Shown here piece after piece: positions 17,152 to 26,005 of a DNA stretch of 64,000 nucleotides; position 1 is the first letter of the stretch, and each line of letters begins with the position of its first letter. Source of the stretch: VBAU01 sp036005185 (GTDB taxonomy: Bacteria > Bacteroidota > Bacteroidia > Chitinophagales > Chitinophagaceae); contig DASYQS010000028.1 in the NCBI GenBank assembly GCA_036005185.1, positions 248,001-312,000 of the forward strand. Direction: 5' to 3'. A model generated the notes under the pieces. The model ran no database searches. It was not told the DNA's origin and worked only from the letters and a program-made list of their open reading frames with translations. Position numbers and translations under genes: made by a program.

Positions 17152-17526
17152 ATGCAGGAAGGTAAAAGACAAAAGCAAGTTGGCGGCCTTATTCAAGAAG
17201 AGCTAAACAATATATTTCAACGGATGGGATTGAATATGATCGATGGAGGTATGGTTTCCATTGCTTCAGTTAAAATCACTCCGGACTTATTAGAAGCAAG
17301 GGTTTACCTCAGTTTTTTCCAAGTGCCTGATCCAAAGACAGCACTTACAAAAATCCAAGATAAGGCAGGTGAAATTAAAAGGGAATTGGGAAACCGGATT
17401 CGGCAGCAATTGCGTCGCATACCCGAAGTAAAATATTTCAAAGATGATACGCTTGATCATGTGTTTAAAATGGAAGAGTTGTTTAAGCAAATAAAACCCT
17501 CATCTCCGCCAACTAACGGAGAATAA
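17152..17526 (+). CDS. rbfA: 30S ribosome-binding factor A
   Basis: A 124-residue KH-fold maturation factor that binds the 30S subunit and 16S rRNA helix 1 during late assembly and cold adaptation. The family pattern is visible: RQKQVGGLIQEELNNIFQ at the start, then GGMVSIASVKITPDLLEARVYLS, and RIRQQLRRIPEVKYFKDDTLD near the end. It lies 55 bp before the LolC/E-type permease gene on the same strand; the pairing of rbfA with a lipoprotein-release permease suggests a small operon. Confidence 0.95.
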   Translation: MQEGKRQKQVGGLIQEELNNIFQRMGLNMIDGGMVSIASVKITPDLLEARVYLSFFQVPDPKTALTKIQDKAGEIKRELGNRIRQQLRRIPEVKYFKDDTLDHVFKMEELFKQIKPSSPPTNGE

Positions 17527-17581
17527 AAAATTATTAAAAAAGCATTTTCATATTTTCTGATTGAAATTTTCAAAAAATAGT

Positions 17582-18844
17582 ATGGGGAAACTAAGTTCCA
17601 CCTTTAGGGGAACAGGAGGTTTACATTTTCTATTCGCCTGGCGATATTTTAAGGCAAAAAAATCGACCAATGCAATCAACATCATTGCTTGGATCAGCAT
17701 TGTGGCGATGATAATGGGGACTGCTGCATTGATTCTTGTTTTAAGTGTGTTCAACGGGTTTGAAGGATTGGTAAAATCATTGTACTCATCATTTTATCCC
17801 GATCTCAGGATTTCATCCTCTTCAGGAAAAATAATTACACTAACAAACGAACAGCTTCGAAAGCTAAAAGGGTTTGCCGGGATCAAAAATTTTTCATTGA
17901 TAGCTGAAGAAAAGGCCTTGTTGAAAAACGGCGACTATCAGTCGATCATTTTTTTAAAGGGTGTGGACGAAAATTACAGGTACGTTACGGGGGTTGAAGA
18001 TCATATTGTGAAAGGAGAATATAACCTGGGTACTGTTGATGCTCCTTTGATGATATTGGGTTCGGGAGTTGAGGATGCGGTGGCCGTGCAAACAGACAGA
18101 AATTTATTGGCATTGAATATTTATTTGCCAAAGAAAACTTCGTCCGATTTGATTGATCCGTTGCAAAATATTAGCGAGGACACAATAAATACTCGGGGAA
18201 CATTTAAGATTCAACAAGATTTTGATAATAAATATGCGATCACGAACCTTGAATTTGTAAAAAAAATGTTGGCATTAAGCGCTGATCAATATAGCGCAGC
18301 AGAAATTGTTTTAAAAGACCCTGCCAATGCAGATGATATAAAACCCGAGCTGCAAAAAATTTTCGGAAGTAATTATAAAGTGCAAACTAGATATGAACAA
18401 AACCAGGGCTTATATTCCGTGATGCGAGCCGAAAAATGGGTAATTTATGCAGTGTTGGTTCTGCTGATGATCGTTTTTTCTTTCACAATTGTTAGCTCTC
18501 TTACCATACTGGTAATTGAAAAAGAAAAAGATATTATGGTGCTTCATGCATTAGGCGGCAATCGGAATTTTATTCAGAAAATATTTCTAAGCGAGGGTTT
18601 GTTGCTTGCTATTATTGGAGGAATATTGGGAATGTTGTTAGCCTTATTACTGGCATGGCTTCAAGTAAGTTTTAAATTGATACCCTTACAAGGCGGATCT
18701 TTTTTAATTGATTATTTCCCCGTAACGCTAAAGCCAGGAGATTTTCTTTTAGTTAGTGCAACAGTATTGATTATTGCCATGCTGGCATCATGGGTACCGG
18801 CACGCAAAGCTGCACTGAATGAATTTTCTTTGAGGAGTGAGTAA
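17582..18844 (+). CDS. FtsX-like permease, LolC/LolE type
   Basis: An inner-membrane permease of about 420 residues with the LolC/E layout. The first helix (INIIAWISIVAMIMGTAAL) follows an FAWRYFKAKKS start. A large periplasmic domain covers about 60-280. Three C-terminal helices start at WVIYAVLVLLMIVFSF and include the coupling segment VIEKEKDIMVLHALGG. It would work with LolD to release lipoproteins from the inner membrane. I prefer the ATG at 17582 to the TTG at 17561, although the latter remains possible. Confidence 0.87.
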   Translation: MGKLSSTFRGTGGLHFLFAWRYFKAKKSTNAINIIAWISIVAMIMGTAALILVLSVFNGFEGLVKSLYSSFYPDLRISSSSGKIITLTNEQLRKLKGFAGIKNFSLIAEEKALLKNGDYQSIIFLKGVDENYRYVTGVEDHIVKGEYNLGTVDAPLMILGSGVEDAVAVQTDRNLLALNIYLPKKTSSDLIDPLQNISEDTINTRGTFKIQQDFDNKYAITNLEFVKKMLALSADQYSAAEIVLKDPANADDIKPELQKIFGSNYKVQTRYEQNQGLYSVMRAEKWVIYAVLVLLMIVFSFTIVSSLTILVIEKEKDIMVLHALGGNRNFIQKIFLSEGLLLAIIGGILGMLLALLLAWLQVSFKLIPLQGGSFLIDYFPVTLKPGDFLLVSATVLIIAMLASWVPARKAALNEFSLRSE

Positions 18845-18849
18845 CAATG

Positions 18850-18884
18850 GAGTTCGAGGTTAGATGTTTGAGGTTCGATATTAC
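18850..18884. repeat. degenerate heptamer array
   Basis: Five tandem heptamers of form AnGTTnG (for example GAGTTCG, AGGTTAG) fill the gap between the convergent permease and methyltransferase genes. No clear complementary arm was seen. Confidence 0.5.
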
Positions 18885-18906
18885 AGAATCTCTAGTAATG
18901 CTGGAC

Positions 18907-19557
18907 CTATTTTTTTTGTGCATAAACAAACTCTGCAAAGCCAAGAAGGTCCCAAAACATATTTGCCTGGGGTTTCTTGCCTTTTAATAAATTACCCATT
19001 ACTCTAAAAGGCATGGCAAGTAAAAAAACCCAGTTACGCCTGGTGCCGGACGATAAGATAATGCAATTGTTATTTTTCAAAACCCCGCTTATTTCTTTAA
19101 TTGAATAAAGGCGAACATGAGTGGGATCATCATAAAAGTTCAACGTTCCATTCATGGAAGGCAGTTTTACACTCTTTTCACCTGGATATTCTATGTAGAT
19201 ATATCCATCTTTCTTTAGCTTGGGCAAAAGCTTTTTGATCACTTCATCTCCATTATATAAGTGCTCAATGATGTGCGTCATCCTAATGAAGTCAAAATAA
19301 TTATCGGGAATAATATCGAACCGCAAGAGGGTTAGGTCCATTTCATAAAAAGCCTTCATCACTGCAAAATCATTTTCATCATTGTTGAAATGCCTGTTCA
19401 AATCAATGCCCGAATATTCGCAATTTGGAAATAATTTTTTTGTTTTGGAAGCAGAATGATTACCTGCTCCAACATCAAGAAGGGCAAATCTTTTTTGGCC
19501 AAATGATTTTTGGATACAGTAAAATTTCGGAGTTCTTTTCTGAAGAAAGCTGAGCAT
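18907..19557 (-). CDS. class I SAM-dependent methyltransferase
   Basis: A 216-residue Rossmann-fold methyltransferase (Methyltransf_11/23 group). SAM-binding motif I is LLDVGAGNHSASK (about 27-39), the acidic motif II is YSGIDLN, and the post-II segment is FDFIRMTHIIEHL. Such enzymes are common in O-antigen and exopolysaccharide loci, and this one lies 9 bp from a broken transketolase half-gene of the same strand and near a WecA-type gene. The substrate is unknown. The ORF is intact, with an ATG start. Confidence 0.82.
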   Translation of the reverse strand: MLSFLQKRTPKFYCIQKSFGQKRFALLDVGAGNHSASKTKKLFPNCEYSGIDLNRHFNNDENDFAVMKAFYEMDLTLLRFDIIPDNYFDFIRMTHIIEHLYNGDEVIKKLLPKLKKDGYIYIEYPGEKSVKLPSMNGTLNFYDDPTHVRLYSIKEISGVLKNNNCIILSSGTRRNWVFLLAMPFRVMGNLLKGKKPQANMFWDLLGFAEFVYAQKK

Positions 19558-19566
19558 GCAAAAAGC

Positions 19567-20420
19567 TTAATAATCTCCAAGAATTTCCGGTGACTGTACC
19601 AATGCTTTTGCAAGCTGCTCTTCATTTGACGTAACCCCGTACCGGTTATGATCATTCTCCATAAAGTCCACATCCTTTCCCATTCTTGTATGCATCATAA
19701 TTGCAACTGGTTTATCCTGACCCAATAACGATTTTCCATTTTCAAGGGTTGCAACGACCTCATCTATATTATTTCCATTCATTTCTAATGTTATCCATTC
19801 AAATTTCTAATGTTATCCATTCAAAGCTTCAAACTTTCTGCGCAAATCACCATGGTCCATTACTTTTTCTATAGCACCATCAATTTGCTCATGGTTCCAG
19901 TCAACAGTCGAAATCGAGTTATCAACCTTATGATGGGCAGCAAACATGATTGCCTCCCATGGTTGCCCTTCGTCTAATTCACCATCCCCATGTAGAGAAA
20001 AGACCACAGATTCATCTTTATTTAATTTCTTTGCAAGAGCAGATCCGATAGCCACGCTCATCCCTTGCCTTAATGATTCTGTTGCAACTCTAACTCCCGG
20101 TAAGTGTTCATGTGCAGCAGGATGACCTTGAAGTCGAGAATTAATTTTTCTAAACGTTGCCAGTTCTTTGATATCAAAATATCCTGTTCTGGCAAGAGTA
20201 GAATAATAAACAAGTGATATATGACCATTTGATAAAATAAAGATATCCTCACCTCGGGCGTCCATATTGAATTGTGGATTGTGATTCATTATTTTAAAAT
20301 ACAGAGCAGTAAAAAATCAGTATATCCTAATGAGCCAGCCTGATGTCCGCTATTAGCTCCATATACTATTCTGATTATATCTCTTCGTATTTGAGAAGCG
20401 ATGTCTTTTAATTCCGGCAT
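19567..20420 (-). pseudogene. transketolase N-terminal subunit, decayed
   Basis: Conceptual translation in three pieces gives a nearly full split-type transketolase N-half (thiamine-diphosphate binding). An ATG at 20420 begins MPELKDIASQIRRDI. The frame is lost at a run of six As (20311-20316), where one more base would restore DFFTALYFKIMNHN. The body (20289-19813) has FILSNGHISLVYYS, RLQGHPAAHEHLPG and FSLHGDGELDEGQ. It then ends at a nonsense position beside a 22-bp tandem duplication. The end (19782-19567) finishes LVQSPEILGDY, the normal family C-terminus. No C-terminal subunit gene is adjacent. Such pairs usually supply sugars in surface-polysaccharide loci. Confidence 0.85.
19781..19824. 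repeat. 22-bp perfect tandem duplication
   Basis: Positions 19781-19802 and 19803-19824 are identical 22-mers beginning ATTTCTAATG. The duplication lies exactly where the transketolase reading frame breaks and adds to its inactivation. Confidence 0.9.
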
Positions 20421-20660
20421 AAATTTTTATTATTGATTTAAACTTTTAGTGCCTTATAATTTCCAATCTCCCTGATTAACGTTGCAAAAGTGCAATCTTT
20501 TTCAATACGTCCACCTAAGAGTAATGAATACTTGTTAATTCCAATTATCCTGATTTTTTATGTTAAAATGTGGTTAGAGGATGTTGTATTATAAAAACCT
20601 GTAAAGACGTTAGGAACTTTAGATATTAAGATTATTTTTGTACCGTCCAAAAACTGCTGA
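20421..20660. other. intergenic region upstream of the wecA-type gene
   Basis: A 240-bp AT-rich spacer between the divergent transketolase pseudogene and the glycosyltransferase gene. The only recognisable element is a -7-like TATTTTTG at 20633-20640, 20 bp before the ATG. No ORF, RNA gene or strong hairpin was seen. Confidence 0.4.
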
Positions 20661-21803
20661 ATGCTGGATGTATTACTGACAGGATCTGTTTCGTTCATCA
20701 TCACCTTTTTAGCTATACCGATTATCTTGCAAATCGCTGAAGAAAAGAGGTTGTTTGATGTTCCTGATGAAAGAAAAATTCATAAAGTCCCTGTTCCTTC
20801 GTTGGGAGGTGTAGGAATTTTCGGAGGCTTCCTTTTAGCATCTCTGCTATCAATATCTGCTTTTCAAAACCCCGAATTTCAATACTTTTTCGCCGCTTCA
20901 ATTGTGATATTCTTCATTGGTCTTAAAGATGACTTGATTGTATTATCGGCTACTAAAAAATTTATTGGTCAGGTGATAGCAGCTTCCATTCTTATTCATT
21001 TGGCCGGCATCCGTATTACAAGCATGCATGGCTTATTTGGATTCAATGAAGTATCAGAGGGGTTTAGCATCGCTTTATCATACCTAACGATCATTGTTGT
21101 CATAAATTCTTTCAATCTTATCGATGGAGTTGACGGTCTTGCAGGGACCCTAGGTTTGCTAACCATGCTCGTTTTTGGAGTTTATTTTTTTGCAATTAAC
21201 CTGCCTGCTTATGCCTTGTTGGCGTTTGCCATGGCTGGCAGTCTTTTAGCCTTTCTCATCTTTAACCATCATCCCGCCAAGATTTTTATGGGTGATTCGG
21301 GATCACTGATGATAGGATTGGTGAACGCAATACTGGTAATTAAATTTATTACTGTAGCCGATTCACCTATTATTTCTATTCCGATTGAATCTTCAGTAGC
21401 AGTAGGCTTTGCCATATTGATCATTCCTTTGCTGGACACTCTTCGTGTTTTCAGCATTCGAATTTTTAAGGGTAATTCTCCTTTTACTCCAGACAAAAAT
21501 CATGTGCATCATTTATTACTCGAGCGAGGATTTAAACATCCTGGAGTAACTTTTTTCTGTGTAATGCTTAATGTATTGTTTGTTGCTATAGCTTATTTAG
21601 GAAGGTCTCTCGGACCTACCTATTTATTGTTGTTAATTCTAAGCGTGGCTTTTGGGGGACTTGCCATATTGTTTTATTACAAGAGGCCCAAGCCACGCAT
21701 GTTCATTGCCAAACATCTTGATGAGGAAAGCGAATTTGTTAATTCTCCCAATCCTAAAGTGGTTGCTCTCACTAAAGAAGCGGCTATTGTGGAGCAGCAA
21801 TGA
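20661..21803 (+). CDS. WecA/MraY-type sugar-1-phosphate transferase
   Basis: A polyprenyl-phosphate N-acetylhexosamine-1-phosphate transferase (GT4 family) of 380 residues with about eleven membrane helices. Diagnostic loops are the DERKIHKVPVPSLGG substrate motif, FIGLKDDL, the Asp-rich NSFNLIDGVDGLAG and FMGDSGSL, and the C-terminal DKNHVHHLLLERG His loop of the WecA branch. It moves a sugar phosphate to undecaprenyl phosphate at the inner membrane, starting O-antigen or exopolysaccharide synthesis. The adjacent methyltransferase and transketolase remnants support a polysaccharide context. Confidence 0.9.
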   Translation: MLDVLLTGSVSFIITFLAIPIILQIAEEKRLFDVPDERKIHKVPVPSLGGVGIFGGFLLASLLSISAFQNPEFQYFFAASIVIFFIGLKDDLIVLSATKKFIGQVIAASILIHLAGIRITSMHGLFGFNEVSEGFSIALSYLTIIVVINSFNLIDGVDGLAGTLGLLTMLVFGVYFFAINLPAYALLAFAMAGSLLAFLIFNHHPAKIFMGDSGSLMIGLVNAILVIKFITVADSPIISIPIESSVAVGFAILIIPLLDTLRVFSIRIFKGNSPFTPDKNHVHHLLLERGFKHPGVTFFCVMLNVLFVAIAYLGRSLGPTYLLLLILSVAFGGLAILFYYKRPKPRMFIAKHLDEESEFVNSPNPKVVALTKEAAIVEQQ

Positions 21804-21812
21804 GTTTACGCT

Positions 21813-21890
21813 ACAAGGTACAAGGCACAAGGTTCAAGGTTTCCTTAGTGGGGTGTCTCTTGTGCCTTGCCCCTTGTGCCTTCTTTTTCT
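21813..21890. repeat. paired heptamer arrays, strong hairpin
   Basis: Four heptamers of form ACAAGGn (21813-21840) face CTTGTGC-type heptamers (21859-21879). CAAGGCACAAG (21821-21831) pairs exactly with 21859-21869, and an alternative register pairs with 21872-21882. A T-rich tract follows, so it may terminate the upstream gene. Confidence 0.7.
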
Positions 21891-21898
21891 TAGCTTTG
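21891..21898 (+). promoter_or_regulatory. candidate -7 box for frr
   Basis: TAGCTTTG matches TAnnTTTG exactly, 21 bp before the frr ATG. A TTG at 21867-21869, within the heptamer hairpin, lies 21 nt upstream and could serve as -33. Confidence 0.5.
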
Positions 21899-21919
21899 CT
21901 TCCCTAAAAAGCGAATCAC

Positions 21920-22483
21920 ATGGCAGAAGATATCTCCCATATAGCTGCGTCCGCAGAAGATCACATGAAAAAGGCCATAACACATTTAGAAACCGAATTA
22001 GTTAAGATAAGAGCCGGGAAAGCTACACCTCAGGTGGTTGACGGTATTGTTGTGGATTATTATGGCTCACCTACCCCCATAAGCCAAGTTGGCAACATTA
22101 GCGTGATGGACGCACGTACATTGAGCATTCAGCCTTGGGAAAAAAATATGCTGCAGCCAATTGAAAGGGCTATCATAGCTGCCAATATTGGCATTAATCC
22201 TCAAAATGATGGAAACCAGATACGACTTTTTCTACCACCGCTAACGGAAGAACGCCGCAAGGAATTGGTTAAAAAATGTCAGGGTGAAGGGGAGCTTTCA
22301 AGAGTGGCTATAAGAAATATACGCAGAGATGCGATTGAGCATATCAAAAAGCTTCAAAAAAACGGGTTGAGTGAAGACATAGCTAAGGATGCCGAAGCTG
22401 ATATTCAAGATCTGACAAATAAATTTATTGCAGCAGTTGATAAACACCTTGCATCAAAAGAGAAGGAGATTATGGCGGTATAA
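21920..22483 (+). CDS. frr: ribosome recycling factor
   Basis: Splits post-termination ribosomes together with EF-G. The 187 residues have the family layout: the helical domain I starts DHMKKAITHLETELVKIRAGKA, and domain II contains YYGSPTPISQVGNISVMDARTL. The returning helix includes RIFLPP-like IRLFLPPLTEERRKELVKK and ends with a conserved-length tail. The usual partner pyrH is not adjacent here. Its stop codon directly abuts the stop codon of the convergent EamA gene with no spacer. Confidence 0.97.
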   Translation: MAEDISHIAASAEDHMKKAITHLETELVKIRAGKATPQVVDGIVVDYYGSPTPISQVGNISVMDARTLSIQPWEKNMLQPIERAIIAANIGINPQNDGNQIRLFLPPLTEERRKELVKKCQGEGELSRVAIRNIRRDAIEHIKKLQKNGLSEDIAKDAEADIQDLTNKFIAAVDKHLASKEKEIMAV

Positions 22484-23413
22484 TCACACCGTTTCTTCGG
22501 CGAGTTCAGAGAGCAAAATTTTTTCTTTGCTCTTTTTTTTGTCCGGCGAGTTAGCTAAATAAACACCAAAAAGAATTATTCCAAGACAACCTATTTGTTT
22601 TATAGTAATGTTTTCGCCATCAATAATACCCCAAAATATTCCAATGAACGGAATTCCATAAGTAACCAAGGAGGCAAAAAGACCGCCTGCACGTTTTATC
22701 AAAAAATAAAAAATAGCTGTCGCAATGGCACTGCCTACAACTCCCAATAGAGTTGCTTCAAGCACGGCCCATTGTACACGGTTTTCATCAAACGCAAGCT
22801 GCAGGAAATTCTGTTGCCACAGAATAAACGTTGCAGGAATTGTCATAAATGCAAGCGATATAGTAGCAATATAAAAAGGATTGATTTCTTTTAGAAAATG
22901 AGCTACCATATTTATATTGATCCCATAACAAAGAGTAGCGAGCAAAATAAATGAAGCGTATTTAAAATTTTCAAAACTGATTCCTTTCCATAATAAAAAC
23001 AATAAGAGCAATCCGGTAAATCCAACCAGCACACCAATGATTTTTTGTTTTTTGATCTTGTCTCCGAAAATACCTACAGCGATAAGAACAACAAGAATGG
23101 GAGTCAGTGAATTCAAAATGCCCGCCAGCGAGCTGTCAATATTTTTTGCGATAGCAGAGGCGAATAAAAAAGCTGGTAAAAGATTGCCAGTTATGCCTGA
23201 GAGAATAACAAGTAATATTTTTTTGCGAGGGACTTTTGTAAGATGGAAAATCGCAAATGGAAGAAATACCAGTCCAGCAGAAAAAATTCGCATGGCAGCA
23301 ATCTGTGAGGCAGTTAATTCTTCCTTGCTATGTTTCATTAAAATAAATGAACTGCCCCATATAATACTAAGCAATAAGAAAAGTAACCAGTTGATCAGCT
23401 TGTTGATTCCCAT
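22484..23413 (-). CDS. EamA/DMT-family transporter
   Basis: A drug/metabolite-type inner-membrane transporter of 309 residues with about ten hydrophobic helices in two EamA halves. The first half starts LLFLLLSIIWGSSFILMKHS, the usual EamA beginning, and the second starts FASFILLATLCYGININMV. The substrate is unknown; amino acids, metabolites or nucleotide sugars are typical. A lysine-rich tail (DKKKSKEK) fits the cytoplasmic C-terminus. The last base of its stop abuts frr. Confidence 0.85.
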   Translation of the reverse strand: MGINKLINWLLFLLLSIIWGSSFILMKHSKEELTASQIAAMRIFSAGLVFLPFAIFHLTKVPRKKILLVILSGITGNLLPAFLFASAIAKNIDSSLAGILNSLTPILVVLIAVGIFGDKIKKQKIIGVLVGFTGLLLLFLLWKGISFENFKYASFILLATLCYGININMVAHFLKEINPFYIATISLAFMTIPATFILWQQNFLQLAFDENRVQWAVLEATLLGVVGSAIATAIFYFLIKRAGGLFASLVTYGIPFIGIFWGIIDGENITIKQIGCLGIILFGVYLANSPDKKKSKEKILLSELAEETV

Positions 23414-23492
23414 TTTTGAAAAATAAGCCGCAAAGGTCCTAAATCAAATTCATACGGAACGATTTTTTATATTGTGATGGCAAATAATTGTT

Positions 23493-24239
23493 ATGAGCGG
23501 AACCAGGTTGAAAGATATTGATACAAGGGCTCCAAAGCATTTTGAAAAAGAAAAAACAAAAAAAGAAATAGCAGAACTTTTAGAAAAGCTGGATGATCTG
23601 CAAAACCTGTTATATGCTGAGTCAAAGCATTCTTTGCTGGTAATTATCCAAGGAATGGATGCAAGCGGCAAGGATGGAGCCATTAGAAATGTATTTGGAA
23701 AATTAAATCCACAAGGAGTCAAAGTAAAATCATTCAAAGCCCCCACTGAAGATGAAGCTGCTCATGATTTTCTATGGCGAATCCATCAGCATGTACCGGC
23801 TAAGGGAGTGATTCAAATCTTCAACCGCTCACACTACGAAGATATTCTTGTAACACGGGTACATAAATGGATTGATGATCATGAAGCCAAAAAAAGAATG
23901 AAAGCCATTAACGACTTCGAAGAGTTATTGTCTGAGCATAATAATACATCTGTTTTAAAATTTTACTTGCACGTATCGGTCGAAGAGCAGCTAGAACGAT
24001 TGAATGAACGAATCCGGGATCCCAAAAAGCAATGGAAGTATAATGAAAATGATTTTGCTGAAGCAAAGCTCCGGGATATTTATATTGAAATGTATGAAGA
24101 TTGTTTTGAAAATTGTAATGATATTCCCTGGACAATTGTGCCTGCTGATCAAAATTGGTATAAAGAATATGTAATAGCTTCAAAACTTTTAGAAACTTTA
24201 AGGAACTTAGATATGAAATATCCCGGACTCAAAAAATAA
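23493..24239 (+). CDS. polyphosphate kinase 2 family protein
   Basis: A PPK2-family nucleotide phosphotransferase of 248 residues. It uses polyphosphate to phosphorylate nucleoside mono- or diphosphates. Walker A is GMDASGKDGAIRNV (about 50-63), the catalytic region continues VKSFKAPTEDEAAHDFLWR, and Walker B-like IFNRSHYEDILVTRVH follows. A basic lid has RIRDPKKQWK. The single-domain length fits class I or III. It starts a plus-strand run with mscL 23 bp downstream. The exact nucleotide preference cannot be told from sequence alone. Confidence 0.92.
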   Translation: MSGTRLKDIDTRAPKHFEKEKTKKEIAELLEKLDDLQNLLYAESKHSLLVIIQGMDASGKDGAIRNVFGKLNPQGVKVKSFKAPTEDEAAHDFLWRIHQHVPAKGVIQIFNRSHYEDILVTRVHKWIDDHEAKKRMKAINDFEELLSEHNNTSVLKFYLHVSVEEQLERLNERIRDPKKQWKYNENDFAEAKLRDIYIEMYEDCFENCNDIPWTIVPADQNWYKEYVIASKLLETLRNLDMKYPGLKK

Positions 24240-24262
24240 TTTTCTAACTAAAACTTTTATTT

Positions 24263-24637
24263 ATGGGAATGCTTAAAGAATTTAAAGAGTTTGCCATGAA
24301 AGGCAATATCGTCGATCTGGCAGTAGCGGTAATTATCGGCGGAGCATTTGGAGCTATCATTTCATCTCTGGTGGATGATGTTATAACTCCTTTATTGTTG
24401 ACACCAGCGTTAGATGCAATTGGTGCAAAAGATATTGGACAGTTAACGTGGGGTACTGTTAAATATGGCAATTTTCTTGCTGCCATCATAAAATTCATAG
24501 TTGTTGCTTTTGTTTTGTTTTTATTGATCAAAGGAATGAATGCAATAATAAAAAAGAAAGAAACCGCTCCGGCATCTCCTCCAGAGGATATTGTTTTGTT
24601 GCGTGAAATTAGAGATGCCTTGAAAAATAGACCATAG
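24263..24637 (+). CDS. mscL: large-conductance mechanosensitive channel
   Basis: A homopentameric inner-membrane pore that opens under membrane tension during osmotic downshock. It has 124 residues with an N-terminal amphipathic helix (MLKEFKEFAMKGNIVDLAVAVIIGGAFGAI), the conserved pore-lining TM1 and a periplasmic loop with WGTVKYGNFL. TM2 (IKFIVVAFVLFLLI) and a charged C-terminal helix bundle follow. It lies 23 bp behind the PPK2 gene, probably in the same transcript. Confidence 0.96.
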   Translation: MGMLKEFKEFAMKGNIVDLAVAVIIGGAFGAIISSLVDDVITPLLLTPALDAIGAKDIGQLTWGTVKYGNFLAAIIKFIVVAFVLFLLIKGMNAIIKKKETAPASPPEDIVLLREIRDALKNRP

Positions 24638-24726
24638 AGACTATATGGACGGGATTCCTAAAAAATATTCCTACTTTTGGTTCCCGTCATGAAATTTTAA
24701 TAAGTTTTGTTACATAAACATATTGC

Positions 24727-25509
24727 GTGAATAATTCTTCGTACCAGATAAAGCTTCCTCAGTTTGAAGGACCTTTTGATCTTTTGCTCTTTTTTATTGA
24801 AAGAGATGAATTGGATATTTATAATATTCCGATCACAAAGATCATCAATGATTTTCTCGACTACATACACAAACAGGAATCGCTGAATATCGAACTTTCC
24901 AGTGAATTTATCCTTTTCATTTCTACTTTGATGCGCATTAAAGCAAAAATGCTTCTTCCCCGTAAAGAGCTGGATGCTCAGGGAAATGAAATTGACCCGA
25001 GACAGGAATTGGTAGATAAAATTCTTGAGTATAAAAAGTTTAAAGAGGCTTCTGTGCAAATGGCCGAAATGGAAGCTACAAGAATGCTGATGGTGAAGCG
25101 TGGAAATATTCAAAAAGAATTATCTCAAATAGGCGAAGAGAGTGGGGAAGGCACGGAGATACAAGCCATTACTCTTTTTAAATTGATGAAGGCTTTTGAA
25201 AAGGTAATGATAAAGCTGCATGAGCGGGTAAATAAGCCTACTCATACCGTAGTACAATATAGTTATACTATGGAAGGCAGCCGCGATGCTATGTTGAGCC
25301 TGGCGCAAAAAGAAAAAACTGTTTCATTTGAAAAGATCTTTGATGACTGCGAGAACAGGGTGCAGGCTATTTTTCTTTTTTTATCGCTGCTTGAATTAGT
25401 TCAGCAAAAATTTTTAAAGATCATTATCGGCGAGGGAAGAAATAACTTCATCATTGAATATAACGAACCGGAGAATCGTTTGGCAGAACTTGAACAAGAA
25501 ATACAATAA
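24727..25509 (+). CDS. scpA: segregation and condensation protein A
   Basis: The kleisin subunit of the SMC-ScpAB condensin. The 260 residues start with the family N-terminus IKLPQFEGPFDLLLFFIERDELDIY and continue with FILFISTLMRIKAKMLLPR; the C-terminal winged-helix region has VSFEKIFDDCENRVQAIFLFLSLLEL. A GTG start at 24727 is used because it puts the conserved motif at the correct distance; no ATG is available. osmC follows 24 bp later. scpB is not in the window. Confidence 0.93.
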   Translation: MNNSSYQIKLPQFEGPFDLLLFFIERDELDIYNIPITKIINDFLDYIHKQESLNIELSSEFILFISTLMRIKAKMLLPRKELDAQGNEIDPRQELVDKILEYKKFKEASVQMAEMEATRMLMVKRGNIQKELSQIGEESGEGTEIQAITLFKLMKAFEKVMIKLHERVNKPTHTVVQYSYTMEGSRDAMLSLAQKEKTVSFEKIFDDCENRVQAIFLFLSLLELVQQKFLKIIIGEGRNNFIIEYNEPENRLAELEQEIQ

Positions 25510-25533
25510 TAATCATTTTTAAAACCCTTTGTT

Positions 25534-25959
25534 ATGAAACGCTCAGCAACAGCAAACTGGAAAGGTTCCGGCAAAGAAGGAAAAGGAACTGTTACCGCAG
25601 ATAGCGGAGTTTTATCCGGTATACCGATATCATACCGTACACGATTTGAAGAGGTTCAGGGTACGAGCCCTGAAGAATTAGTAGCCGCTGCACATGCTGG
25701 CTGTTTTTCAATGAAACTAAGCTTTGTGCTTGGAGCTGCAGGTTTTACTCCTGATAATATCGATACAAAATGTACCATTACTTTAGAAGGCGGCGCTATT
25801 ACAGAAAGCCATCTTGTGGTAAAAGCTTCTGTACCAAATATTGACGAAGCAAAATTTAATGAGTGTGCTGCTGAGGCAAAGGCTAATTGCCCTATCAGCA
25901 AGCTGCTGAATACAAATGTTACGATGGAAGCAACGCTTGCGGAAGCAGTGAATGCTTAA
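25534..25959 (+). CDS. osmC: OsmC-type peroxiredoxin
   Basis: A thiol-dependent hydroperoxide reductase of 141 residues. The two redox cysteines are in AAHAGCFSMKLS (about 50) and AKANCPISKLL (about 113). The start MKRSATANWKGSGKEGKGTV and GTSPEELVAAAHA are OsmC signatures, distinguishing it from Ohr. It acts as a cytoplasmic dimer detoxifying organic peroxides. It lies 24 bp downstream of scpA. Confidence 0.93.
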   Translation: MKRSATANWKGSGKEGKGTVTADSGVLSGIPISYRTRFEEVQGTSPEELVAAAHAGCFSMKLSFVLGAAGFTPDNIDTKCTITLEGGAITESHLVVKASVPNIDEAKFNECAAEAKANCPISKLLNTNVTMEATLAEAVNA

Positions 25960-26005
25960 AAGTAATCGTGCCATGGTTCCAAACTGTGGCACGAATAACT
26001 CAAAC

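Noticed and set aside
24648..24688. Possible terminator after mscL
   Set aside because: GACGGGA and TCCCGTC can pair across a 27-nt loop, but no T-run follows and scpA continues on the same strand.
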